A DNA stretch of 64,000 bases, from contig NZ_CP007145.1 in assembly GCF_000576555.1 (NCBI RefSeq), forward strand, positions 1,054,001 to 1,118,000. Direction: 5' to 3'. The position numbers and the translations under genes were made by a program. This stretch comes from Hymenobacter swuensis DY53 (lineage in GTDB: Bacteria; Bacteroidota; Bacteroidia; Cytophagales; Hymenobacteraceae). The notes beneath the pieces are model-generated. The model saw only the letters and a program-made list of their open reading frames with translations, did not search any database and was not told the origin of the DNA. How positions within the stretch are numbered: position 1 is the first letter of the stretch; the number at the start of each line of letters is the position of its first letter. Shown one piece after another: positions 1 through 7,394 of the stretch.

Positions 1-29
1 CCGCCGCCGGGTTGCGCGGGCACGGGAAA

Positions 30-126
30 GGTGAAATAGTGAGATGGTGAGTTTAATGTTCTGCCTGCGCTACTTGCGCTATCAAATCTGGCGAAACGCC
101 AAACTCACCATTTCACCATCTCACCA
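30..126. repeat. Imperfect inverted repeat made of short TCACCAT-like words
   Basis: Left arm 30-54 (GGTGAAATAGTGAGATGGTG...) and right arm 101-126 (AAACTCACCATTTCACCATC...) are near reverse complements, with a roughly 46-base loop containing a small TGGCG/CGCCA hairpin. The right arm runs straight into the GTG start at 129. A near copy of the right arm lies just before the acyl-CoA-binding protein gene (about 17960-17987). Function unknown. Confidence 0.6.
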
Positions 127-128
127 CT

Positions 129-485
129 GTGTCTATTCCCCGCAACCCTACGGAGCAGCAGCGTAACTTTTTTCAGGAGGTACACGAGGTAGTGCGGCTG
201 GTGCCCCAGGGCCGGGTGACTACCTACGGAGCCATTGCCCACTACCTAGGAGCCCGGCATGGTGCTCGCATGGTGGGCTGGGCCATGATGGCTGCGCACA
301 CGGCCAACGAGTACGTGCCGGCCCACCGCGTTATTAACCGCAACGGGCTGCTCACGGGCAAGCACCATTTTGCCACGCCCACGGCCATGCAAGAGGCGCT
401 GGAAACGGAGGGAGTAACGGTGGTGGAAGACCAGGTGCAGGACTTCAAAACCCGCTTCTGGGACCCGGCCGTGGAGCTGGAATAA
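129..485 (+). CDS. Alkyltransferase-like protein (ATL), MGMT fold without the acceptor cysteine
   Basis: This is a 118-residue protein of the MGMT (O6-alkylguanine-DNA alkyltransferase) C-terminal domain family. The helix-turn-helix part (VPQGRVTTYGAIAHYLG) and the active-site loop are present, but the loop reads PAHRVINRNG where true methyltransferases have PCHRV. The Cys to Ala change (and a typical ATL length of about 100-120 residues) marks it as an ATL. Characterised ATLs bind O6-alkylguanine, flip the base, and pass the lesion to nucleotide excision repair rather than repairing it directly. The start is GTG at 129; no in-frame ATG lies near it. It stands alone on the plus strand. The call from motif is firm; the biological role is taken from the family. 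Confidence 0.88.
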   Translation: MSIPRNPTEQQRNFFQEVHEVVRLVPQGRVTTYGAIAHYLGARHGARMVGWAMMAAHTANEYVPAHRVINRNGLLTGKHHFATPTAMQEALETEGVTVVEDQVQDFKTRFWDPAVELE

Positions 486-581
486 GGGGCCGGCGGCGGC
501 GGTATTTTCTGCTTCCTGCTACCTGTCAAAATCTTACCTTTACACCCTCAATTTCCTTTGCGGGTCGTATTTCCCTTTTTC

Positions 582-3356
582 ATGAAGCACTTTTTACTTG
601 CTGGAGCTCTGATGACTACCTCCGTGGTGGCGGTGGCTCAAACCACTTACTCCATCAAAGGACGCGTACTGGATAAATTAACCGGGGAAGGCCTGCCCGG
701 TGCCACCGTGCAGGTGGTAGGCAATGGGGCCAACACCGGCGGCGGGGCCGAGGATAACGGCACCTACTCCGTAGCCGGCCTGAAACCCGGCACCTACACC
801 GTGCGGGCCTCCTTTATTGGCTATAAGGTGCTGGAGCAGCAGGTGACGGTGGGCAACCAGAACACTACCGCCACCTTCAACTTGGTGGCCGATAACGCTA
901 CCTTGAACGAGGTGCAGGTAGTTGGCTCGCTGGGCGTGGCCGTAGAACGCTCTACACCGGTGGCGTTTGCGGCCGTGAATGAGGTAAAGCTGCGCGAAAC
1001 CCTCTCCAACCGCGACCTGCCGATGATTCTTAACGAGACGCCCGGTGTGTACGCCACCCAGGGCGGCGGTGGCACCGGCGACTCCCGCATCAACATCCGG
1101 GGGTTCGACCAGCGCAACGTGGCCGTGCTGGTGAACGGGGTGCCCGTAAATGACATGGAAACCGGCCAGGTATTCTGGTCGAACTGGGATTTGGGCGACG
1201 TGACCAAGAGCCTGCAGGTGCAGCGCGGCCTGTCGGCTTCCAAGATTTCGGTGCCTTCCGTGGGCGGTACCATCAACGTCCTCACCAAGGGTTTCGATGA
1301 TAAGAAGGCAGCTCTGGCCCGGGTAGAAACCGGCTCCAACAACTACCAGAAATACTCCCTCATGCTCAGCAGCGGCACGCTGAAGGGCGACTGGGCCTTC
1401 ACCGCCTACGGCTCCCGCCGTACGTCCGATGGCTGGGTGGACAAGGCCTTTGATGATGCTTGGACCTACTTCGGCAACATCAGCAAACGGGCGGGCAACC
1501 ACCGCCTTTCCCTCACCGGCATGGGCTCCCCGCAGAGCCACGGCACCCGCTCCTTCCAAGCTGCGGTGGGGCTGTATTCCACCGAAAAGGCGGCAGAAAT
1601 TGGCGCTTCCCCCGTGGCCGGTGGCAACAAGGGCTTCTCCTACAACCCGTACTGGGGCACGCTCACGCGCTACGACCGGGACCCTACCACCCGGCAGGTA
1701 AGCAATGTGCAGGGTTCGGAAGTGCTGAACGAGCGGAGCAACTACTACCACAAGCCCCAGATCAACCTCAACGACTACTGGCAGGTAAACAGCAAGCTGT
1801 TCGTGAGTGCCGTGGCGTATGCCTCGTTTGGTAACGGGGGCGGGGTATCCGGCCTGACCAGCGGCAACTCCTCCACGCTCAGCCAGACAGTTGATGGCCA
1901 AACGAACTTCCAGGGTATTTATAATACCAACGTCCGCAACTACCCGTTCGTCTTCAACACCGCCACCCGTCGCAACGATACGCTGTTTACCGAGCAGCGG
2001 CAGTCGGGCTCTTTTTTGGTGAACAACGTGAACAGCCACCGCTGGTACGGCGGCGTACTAGGAGCCGATTATTCGCTCAACGACAAGGTGACTTTCTCGG
2101 CCGGGGTGGATGGCCGCCTATACCGGGGACTGCACTACCGTGAAGTGCGTGACTTGCTGGGCGGCGACTACGCCCGCACGATTGGCAACCTGAACGCCGA
2201 CCCAACGACCCGCCTGTATGAGGGGGACAAAATCAGCTACAACTACGACGGCAAAACCCAGTGGCTGGGCGGCTATGCCCAACTGGAGTACAAAACGCCC
2301 GTGCTGTCGGCCGTGGTAAGCGGTACCCTTTCCCAGATCCGCTACAAGCGCATCGATTATTTCCGGGCCAAGCAGGTGACCGTGGACGGGCAGAGCTACG
2401 ATGTGGGCTTCAACCAGACCCAGACCATCAATGGGCGCACGTACACCAGCGCCGATGGTCAGACAGTGGAAACGCCCTGGGCCGAATTCACGGGGTACAG
2501 TGTGAAGGCCGGAGCCAACTACAACGTAACGGAGCGCAACAACCTGTTCGTGAACGTGGGCTATAACAGCCGCGTACCGTTTTTTAACCAGGTGTATAAC
2601 ACCCAGGGTATTCGCTACAAGAGCGTGCAGCCCGAGGGCATCACCAGCATGGAACTGGGCTATGGTATCAGCTACCCCAGCCTAAAGGCCACGCTGAACG
2701 CTTATTATACCTTGTGGTCCAACAAATCCACCAACTCAGTTTCTACCGCTACGGGCGAGCCGGTGTACAGCTCGGTGCGTAACATTGACGCCCGCCACAT
2801 GGGCGTAGAGATGAGCGTGGCCCAGGAAATCAGCCGCAGCCTGCAGCTAAATGCCGCTATTTCATTGGGGGACTGGCGCTGGAAAGGCAAGGGCCTGCTC
2901 AACCAGGTAACAGAATCCAACGTGCAGGTAAACCAGCTGGACCAGCCCGTATTCCTGGACGGTGTGCACGTAGGCGACGCGGCACAAAACCAGTTCCAGC
3001 TGGGCCTGCGCTACGAGCCCATCCGGGGCCTGTACATCCGGCCTTCGTTCCTGGTGTTCTCGAAGTACTACGCCGCCTTCAACCCCGATAATATTCTGGA
3101 GGAAGCTTCTCGCACCGATGCTTACCGCCTGCCCACCAGCAAGAACCTGGACCTGCACTTCGGCTACGAGCTGAAGCCGGTGTACCAGGACAAGGTGCGC
3201 ATCAGCTTCCGGGCCTCGGTATTGAATGTGTTGAATGAGTTCTACTTTACTGACGTTTCGAACCGCAGCAACTCCAACGTGTTCGATGCCGGCAACCTGC
3301 AGGCCTTCTTCAACCGGGGCCGCACGTTCACGCTGGGCATGGCCGTGGGTCTGTAG
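582..3356 (+). CDS. TonB-dependent receptor with N-terminal carboxypeptidase-like domain
   Basis: This 924-residue outer-membrane receptor starts with a signal peptide (MKHFLLAGALMTTSVVAVAQ), followed by a carboxypeptidase-regulatory-like beta-sandwich (from TTYSIKGRVLDKLTGEGLPG, residues about 22-105). Next comes a plug domain with the typical INIRGFDQRNVAVLVNGVPV segment, then a long beta-barrel rich in aromatic and Asn residues that ends in a hydrophobic strand (TLGMAVGL). Family members import siderophores, vitamins or oligosaccharides using TonB-ExbBD energy. No SusD-like partner follows, so a polysaccharide role is not supported, and the substrate cannot be read. I chose ATG 582 over an upstream TTG because it begins the signal peptide. 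A TACCTTTA box (535-542) may be the -7 promoter element. The gene is closed by the hairpin at 3377-3423. Confidence 0.93.
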   Translation: MKHFLLAGALMTTSVVAVAQTTYSIKGRVLDKLTGEGLPGATVQVVGNGANTGGGAEDNGTYSVAGLKPGTYTVRASFIGYKVLEQQVTVGNQNTTATFNLVADNATLNEVQVVGSLGVAVERSTPVAFAAVNEVKLRETLSNRDLPMILNETPGVYATQGGGGTGDSRINIRGFDQRNVAVLVNGVPVNDMETGQVFWSNWDLGDVTKSLQVQRGLSASKISVPSVGGTINVLTKGFDDKKAALARVETGSNNYQKYSLMLSSGTLKGDWAFTAYGSRRTSDGWVDKAFDDAWTYFGNISKRAGNHRLSLTGMGSPQSHGTRSFQAAVGLYSTEKAAEIGASPVAGGNKGFSYNPYWGTLTRYDRDPTTRQVSNVQGSEVLNERSNYYHKPQINLNDYWQVNSKLFVSAVAYASFGNGGGVSGLTSGNSSTLSQTVDGQTNFQGIYNTNVRNYPFVFNTATRRNDTLFTEQRQSGSFLVNNVNSHRWYGGVLGADYSLNDKVTFSAGVDGRLYRGLHYREVRDLLGGDYARTIGNLNADPTTRLYEGDKISYNYDGKTQWLGGYAQLEYKTPVLSAVVSGTLSQIRYKRIDYFRAKQVTVDGQSYDVGFNQTQTINGRTYTSADGQTVETPWAEFTGYSVKAGANYNVTERNNLFVNVGYNSRVPFFNQVYNTQGIRYKSVQPEGITSMELGYGISYPSLKATLNAYYTLWSNKSTNSVSTATGEPVYSSVRNIDARHMGVEMSVAQEISRSLQLNAAISLGDWRWKGKGLLNQVTESNVQVNQLDQPVFLDGVHVGDAAQNQFQLGLRYEPIRGLYIRPSFLVFSKYYAAFNPDNILEEASRTDAYRLPTSKNLDLHFGYELKPVYQDKVRISFRASVLNVLNEFYFTDVSNRSNSNVFDAGNLQAFFNRGRTFTLGMAVGL

Positions 3357-3376
3357 CCGGAACGTATCCTGCCCTG

Positions 3377-3423
3377 AAAACGACCAGAGCCGTTCCTGTT
3401 ACAGGAACGGCTCTGGTCGTTTT
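3377..3423. terminator. Strong bidirectional intrinsic terminator
   Basis: Perfect 23-bp arms 3377-3399 and 3401-3423 (AAAACGACCAGAGCCGTTCC...) carry A and T tracts on both sides. It lies between the convergent TonB receptor (plus) and the response-regulator operon (minus) and can serve both. Confidence 0.9.
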
Positions 3424-3438
3424 ACAGAAAAGCCAGGG

Positions 3439-3864
3439 CTAGAAAGAAGCTGTAAGAATGGGCTTGGAAGCCCCGGAGCCCGGGCGGGTATCAATAACGT
3501 GCTGAATGGCCCCAAGGACTTCCTCCGGACTGGCATTCTTGAGCAGATAACCGTGCGCGCCTTCGGCCCGCAGGGAATCAATCAGCTCGGGCTCATCGTG
3601 CATAGAAATGATGATAGAGCGCACCTGCGGGTACTGAGCGCGTAGTAGACGCACGGTTTGCAGGCCGTCCAGCACGGGCATCTGCAGATCCATCAGAATT
3701 ACATCCGGAATAGTGCCCTGGTCGAGGCGTTCTAGCAGCTCCTGTCCGTCGCCGGCCTCAAACAGCACTTCCATGCCTGGAAAGCCACTTATCAGAGCCC
3801 GAAGCCCTTTACGAAACAGAATATGGTCATCTACTACGGCCAGGCGAATGGAAGGTGTGCTCAT
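3439..3864 (-). CDS. Receiver-only response regulator (NarL/FixJ-type receiver, no DNA-binding domain)
   Basis: This 141-residue protein is a CheY-like receiver domain. It has acidic pocket D12-D13, phospho-acceptor D59 in LMDLQMP, and conserved K109 in YLLKN. The sequence (VVDDHILFRKGLRALI) is that of NarL/FixJ regulators, which normally run to about 210 residues with a LuxR-type helix-turn-helix. Here the protein stops after a short tail (SGASKPILTASF), and the terminator at 3377-3423 leaves no room for a C-terminal domain. Its ATG overlaps the kinase stop by 4 bases, so the two are translationally coupled. It may act as a stand-alone phospho-acceptor or protein-interaction output, or it may be a regulator that has lost its helix-turn-helix. 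The receiver call is firm; the output is unknown. Confidence 0.9.
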   Translation of the reverse strand: MSTPSIRLAVVDDHILFRKGLRALISGFPGMEVLFEAGDGQELLERLDQGTIPDVILMDLQMPVLDGLQTVRLLRAQYPQVRSIIISMHDEPELIDSLRAEGAHGYLLKNASPEEVLGAIQHVIDTRPGSGASKPILTASF

Positions 3865-4673
3865 GCTAGGGAAAGGCTAGTGGGCTGGTTGGTAACAAGA
3901 TACGGCAAGGGCAGGGAAATCCAAACCCGGGTGCCCTGGCCCGGAGCCGACTCATGGCGGAGAGTTCCGCGTAATACGCCCACGCGGCTGCGTAGGTTGG
4001 TGAGGCCCAGGCCGGTGCGGGAGCCGGGCAGGGGAGGTTGGTCGGAAATGGTGGGGTCGAAGCCCACGCCGTTATCGGAGTAGCGCAGGGCCAGCGAATC
4101 GGCTCCGTATTCGACGGTAATCTGGATTTGGCTGGCGTGGGCGTGGCGCAGCCCGTTACCCAGTAGCTCCTGCACCACGCGGTACACAATCAGCTCATAC
4201 TTAGGATCAAGACGGCGCGGAATGCCGGTTTGTTCTACCTCCACCTGCGTGGGTCCGTCGGCGGGCATGGTGCGGGCCAGGGCTTCGAGGGCGAAGGAAA
4301 GGCCGAATTTCTGGAGTGCGGCCGGCAGCAGGTTGCGCGAAATCCGGCGCACCTCGTTGATGGCCTGGTCGAGCAGGATGGTGGCTTCCTGGGTGAGGTC
4401 GGGTTGGTTGAGCGTGTTCAGGTGCAGCTTCACGATGGCCAGGGTGGTGCCCACCCCGTCGTGCAAATCGGCGGCAATACGGCGCCGTTCTTCTTCCTGG
4501 GCCAGCAGCGCCGCCTCCAGGGCCTGCTGCTGGGCACTTTCGTGCAGCTCCTGTACTTCCTGCTGCTGCTGAATCAGCCGCCGCTGGTAGCGCACCACAA
4601 AGCCCACGATGCCCAGTGCCAATAACAGCAGAATGGGCGTCACCAGAACCAAGGGTAGAATTGCGTCGGGCAT
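3861..4673 (-). CDS. Sensor histidine kinase of the HisKA_3 (NarX/DegS) family, no sensor domain
   Basis: This 270-residue membrane kinase has one N-terminal transmembrane helix (residues about 5-28), a short coiled-coil of Gln/Glu-rich helix (about 30-65), and a HisKA_3 dimerisation helix with H-box AADLHDGVGTTLA (phospho-acceptor H71). The HATPase_c domain carries N-box ELLGNGLRHAH, G1 box DNGVGFDP and G2 box GLGLTNLRSRVG. No periplasmic or PAS/GAF input domain is present, so the stimulus probably comes through a partner protein. It follows the membrane protein gene at 4727-5491 by 53 bases and overlaps the receiver gene by 4 bases. The upstream multi-pass membrane proteins are plausible sensory partners; that is inference from gene order. 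Confidence 0.93.
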   Translation of the reverse strand: MPDAILPLVLVTPILLLLALGIVGFVVRYQRRLIQQQQEVQELHESAQQQALEAALLAQEEERRRIAADLHDGVGTTLAIVKLHLNTLNQPDLTQEATILLDQAINEVRRISRNLLPAALQKFGLSFALEALARTMPADGPTQVEVEQTGIPRRLDPKYELIVYRVVQELLGNGLRHAHASQIQITVEYGADSLALRYSDNGVGFDPTISDQPPLPGSRTGLGLTNLRSRVGVLRGTLRHESAPGQGTRVWISLPLPYLVTNQPTSLSLA

Positions 4674-4726
4674 TGAAGAAAAGCAGGCGGCTGCATAACT
4701 ATTCGGCTAAAGTAAACTAAACGCTT

Positions 4727-5491
4727 CTATTTCGAATGGTTAACCGACTGGGAAATGGGTGAATGAAGCGGTACCGGCCGCTTCCCAAAGCGGAAACGTA
4801 GCCATCCGGGCAACGCCCGGCGCGGAGCCGGACCGCCCGGTAAAATGCTCAGCAGGTAAATCAGCAGCCCCACTTGTAGTACCCGGAGCGGCGGATAAAG
4901 CAGCATGCTGCTAATAGTCGCACTATTTCCAGGAAAGCGGGCTGAGATGCCAGCAGGCAGTAACTCCTGCACAATAAACACCAGCGTTGAGCATGGATAG
5001 TACAGCAGAACCATTGCCCCCAGAACAAGCTCTGGGTTCTTTTCTGGTGGGCCGGCCGGCTGTAAATTCCAGACATGGTACATGGCCAGCATTGTTAGGA
5101 GGCTGTTGCCGGCTATGCGGCTTACCACGTTGATGCTGCTCATGAATGGATCAAACCACAATGCATCGCTGAGGGCTATCAACACAAATATGGCCCAGCA
5201 CCAGCCAAGTATTTGTCGCTGCTTATAGGGAAGTAACACACCAAACGCCCAGCAAAGCGTAGTGACATCGAAAGCAGTAGAGAGATGATAATTGAAGATG
5301 TTGTTATGTAAAATAACCCGGCCAAACATGTCCAACAGTAGGCAAATTACGTCACCAGCCAAATAGAAATATACCGGCCGAAAGCTTTGTGGTAGCAAAG
5401 ACTTTCGGCCGGTATAGATGACAAACGGAATTACGGTAAGATTACCGCATATCCTTAACAGAAGAACCAGATTGCTTAGTGATATAGGCAC
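4727..5491 (-). CDS. Multi-pass membrane protein of unknown function (second cassette copy)
   Basis: This 254-residue protein is mostly hydrophobic, with six or seven likely transmembrane helices and a basic, Pro-rich cytosolic tail (residues about 222-254). It aligns by eye with the protein at 5990-6685 across the central helices (HLSTAFDVTTLCWAFGVLLP against HLAAIGETVCYICAFSLLLP, followed by a shared LSDAL/ALDSL motif), so the two are paralogues. No catalytic motif was recognised. The start is GTG at 5491, one base after the TGA of the upstream CPPxC gene, which suggests coupled translation; the alternative ATG overlapping that stop is out of frame. One 60-base line inside the gene (5221-5280) is about 48% GC by hand count, lower than typical neighbours. 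A role as sensor for the following kinase is inferred only from position. Confidence 0.75.
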   Translation of the reverse strand: MPISLSNLVLLLRICGNLTVIPFVIYTGRKSLLPQSFRPVYFYLAGDVICLLLDMFGRVILHNNIFNYHLSTAFDVTTLCWAFGVLLPYKQRQILGWCWAIFVLIALSDALWFDPFMSSINVVSRIAGNSLLTMLAMYHVWNLQPAGPPEKNPELVLGAMVLLYYPCSTLVFIVQELLPAGISARFPGNSATISSMLLYPPLRVLQVGLLIYLLSILPGGPAPRRALPGWLRFRFGKRPVPLHSPISQSVNHSK

Positions 5492-5492
5492 A

Positions 5493-5906
5493 TCAGGTAT
5501 TCATTGGGCTCGTAGGGTCACACACAGGTGGACATTTTAGGGTCGAATCCCCCACAATACCGTCCTCATTCAGCAACTCGCCGGTTGGGCCGGTGCGGGG
5601 TATCAGGTCGTAGCCGTTCACGTCTACGCCCACGGCCAGCAGTTGGTACTCGTCTTTGCTCTTGTCGCCGGTCAGGTCCTGCTCCAGGCCCATGTAGAAG
5701 CGGATGCCCACGCAACCGGGCTGCTTCTGAATGGTGTCGAGCATCTCGTTACCAAAGTAATACGCTTTAATACGCTTCCGGCCGGCCAGCTCCTCCTGGG
5801 TCTGGGGCTGGTTGCGGTAATTGGCGGTCCACTGCTCGGCCTCAGCGGGTGGAATGGGGGCTCCGGCGTTGGGGTTGAAACCGGGAATAGGGTCGGTGAA
5901 AAGCAT
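5493..5906 (-). CDS. Small soluble protein with C-terminal CPPxC motif (second cassette copy)
   Basis: This 137-residue protein has no signal peptide or membrane segment. The core is a predicted alpha/beta segment with GCVGIRFYMG and LLAVGVDVNGYDL, and the C-terminus is a short tail LKCPPVCDPTSPMNT. The protein at 6686-7075 has the same arrangement (TGLRFYYG, VMVAVDVDGNDL, TCPPCCSVTNLLNS) plus a shared EQWTANYR/EWTRRFRE segment, so these are paralogues. I recall similar uncharacterised Bacteroidota proteins ending in Cys-Pro-rich tails, but cannot confirm this here. The paired cysteines could bind a metal, carry out redox chemistry or be modified. It is followed after one base by a multi-pass membrane protein. 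Function unknown. Confidence 0.75.
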   Translation of the reverse strand: MLFTDPIPGFNPNAGAPIPPAEAEQWTANYRNQPQTQEELAGRKRIKAYYFGNEMLDTIQKQPGCVGIRFYMGLEQDLTGDKSKDEYQLLAVGVDVNGYDLIPRTGPTGELLNEDGIVGDSTLKCPPVCDPTSPMNT

Positions 5907-5989
5907 ACGGTGTGTGTGGGTAGGAGAGAAGAGGTATTTCGGGGTAATATAGAACTATCAGAATCAAAAACGTGACCTCCTGGCTATGC

Positions 5990-6685
5990 TCATCTGATAA
6001 CTTGTAATTCACTAGCTGGTATCCGGCAACTGAGCCAGAAAGCCCGCGTGAAGAAAGCAGCTAGTACAAGTAGCAGCATGCTGTTGATGGAATACAGCAA
6101 CGACATGCCTACTCCGTCATCGGTTTGCAGAAACGTATTGCTCCCTAGGTAAATGGCGACCGTGCCGGCCAGATACAACACAATGCCAGTGCCGGCAATC
6201 AGGAGCGGCCGACGATGGGTGTTAGTCGGCGCCAAGTGGCGGATTTCCTGTTCAAAATACAGTAGCACCAGCAGAATGCCCAGAAAGCTTTCCAGGGCGA
6301 TGGTGTAGCTGTTGAGTTGCGTTAACCCTTCCAACACCAAGGAATCAAGCGCGGCGAAGGCTAGAAAGCCTCCCAGTAGCCACCGCCGCCACGGCCGCAA
6401 CCGAGGCAACAGTAAGCTAAAGGCACAGATGTAGCACACCGTCTCGCCAATGGCGGCAAGGTGTGCTAGCCAGATGTTCTGCAAACCAAAGGCTACCGTC
6501 AGGCGCATCAACGTAAAAAGAACTAACATAAAGGCCGGTACAACAGCCAAAAGTTGTACCGGCCTCGTAAGCCGTTGCCAATGCACCAATGCCACACCCG
6601 CCGGAATGCTGAGGCTGCAGTAGGCCAGCACTTCCAGATAATCCGCTACCCGAGGTAGCCAGGCGGCTAGGGCACCATCGGTCAT
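5990..6685 (-). CDS. Multi-pass membrane protein of unknown function (first cassette copy)
   Basis: This 231-residue protein has about seven hydrophobic helices spread over its whole length and short polar loops, including a basic loop (LAPTNTHRRPLL) about two-thirds along. It is paralogous to the protein at 4727-5491. Its ATG (6685-6683) follows directly on the TAA of the upstream CPPxC gene with no spacing, a layout that favours coupled translation and a functional pair. No enzyme signature is visible. The architecture resembles seven-helix sensory proteins, but I cannot name a family. Confidence 0.72.
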   Translation of the reverse strand: MTDGALAAWLPRVADYLEVLAYCSLSIPAGVALVHWQRLTRPVQLLAVVPAFMLVLFTLMRLTVAFGLQNIWLAHLAAIGETVCYICAFSLLLPRLRPWRRWLLGGFLAFAALDSLVLEGLTQLNSYTIALESFLGILLVLLYFEQEIRHLAPTNTHRRPLLIAGTGIVLYLAGTVAIYLGSNTFLQTDDGVGMSLLYSINSMLLLVLAAFFTRAFWLSCRIPASELQVIR

Positions 6686-7075
6686 TTAGCTGTTGAGTAG
6701 ATTGGTAACACTGCAGCAGGGCGGGCAGGTTTTACCCGGACCTACTATCGGGTCGTCATCAGAACTACTCAGGCTGGCGGTGGCCATTAGCATCGACTCT
6801 CCTTCCGTTGGCATCTGTCGGAGTGGTGTGTCTACTAAATCGTTGCCATCGACATCCACGGCCACCATCACCAGTTGCGGATGATTCTCTTCGTCGCGGC
6901 CATAGTAGAACCGTAAGCCCGTCGCATCGGAGCGGGATAGTAAGGCTTCCAGCGCGGCGCGGTCGAACAGGTGGCCTTTCACGGCGTGCTCACTTTGCTC
7001 CCGGAAACGGCGGGTCCATTCGCCGGCCTGTTCGAGGGTGAAGGGTTGTTTGGGCGCTTCGGAAAGAGAATCCAT
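6686..7075 (-). CDS. Small soluble protein with C-terminal CPPCC motif (first cassette copy)
   Basis: This 129-residue protein has no signal peptide. A helical N-terminal third (EQAGEWTRRFREQ) is followed by an alpha/beta core (ATGLRFYYG, LVMVAVDVDGNDL), an acidic low-complexity stretch (SLSSSDDDP) and a conserved tail TCPPCCSVTNLLNS. Its paralogue is 5493-5906. Both genes share the sequence CACACCGT immediately before the ATG, suggesting that the whole pair was duplicated with its leader. It is probably the first gene of the six-gene minus-strand run, with a TATATTTG promoter box 47 bases upstream. Function unknown. Confidence 0.75.
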   Translation of the reverse strand: MDSLSEAPKQPFTLEQAGEWTRRFREQSEHAVKGHLFDRAALEALLSRSDATGLRFYYGRDEENHPQLVMVAVDVDGNDLVDTPLRQMPTEGESMLMATASLSSSDDDPIVGPGKTCPPCCSVTNLLNS

Positions 7076-7121
7076 ACGGTGTGCAAGAAATAGGATGGTA
7101 GAAAGAGCTGTTTGGCGGATT

Positions 7122-7129
7122 CAAATATA
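7122..7129 (-). promoter_or_regulatory. Candidate -7 element for the CPPxC/membrane/two-component run
   Basis: TATATTTG on the minus strand matches the Bacteroidota consensus TAnnTTTG and lies 47 bases upstream of the ATG at 7075. No clear -33 TTTG was found. Confidence 0.4.
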
Positions 7130-7161
7130 GCCTCCTTGCTACATATCCTTGCTATGCCGGA

Positions 7162-7380
7162 TCAGGCATCTTCCGGATCTTCCTCCTCCAGATTTTCAAA
7201 CACCTGGTCAATGGCCGTTTCAGCCGAGCGGAGCTTCTGCTTGCAGAGGCGAATAAGCTCGGCGGAGCGCTGCACGCGGGCCGTAAGGTCATCCACATCC
7301 ACCGCATCGGTTTCGAGGGCGCGCAGAATAGTTTCCAGCTCTTCGATGGCCTGGCGGTACGTTAAGTTTTGGGGCGACAT
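7162..7380 (-). CDS. xseB: Exodeoxyribonuclease VII small subunit
   Basis: This is a 72-residue helical protein with the standard XseB pattern (NLTYRQAIEELETILRALE near the N-terminus, then AELIRLCKQKLRSAETAIDQ), ending in an acidic tail. The length is normal for the family (about 70-80). With XseA it forms the nuclease that degrades single-stranded DNA from both ends into oligonucleotides. It lies 14 bases downstream of xseA on the same strand, as expected for an operon. Confidence 0.93.
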   Translation of the reverse strand: MSPQNLTYRQAIEELETILRALETDAVDVDDLTARVQRSAELIRLCKQKLRSAETAIDQVFENLEEEDPEDA

Positions 7381-7394
7381 GAAAGCAAATGAAG

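Noticed and set aside
558..581. TTG start of the TonB receptor at 558
   Set aside because: The ATG at 582 begins the signal peptide; the extra eight residues would disrupt its N-terminus.
678..2039. Long minus-strand open frame opposite the TonB receptor
   Set aside because: High-GC codon shadow: low-complexity His/Gly/Val-rich translation without any family motif, opposite a clear gene.
4727..5491. Calling the membrane proteins 7TM diverse-intracellular-signalling (7TMR-DISM) receptors
   Set aside because: Helix count fits only roughly and I see no recognisable family motif; left as unknown membrane proteins.
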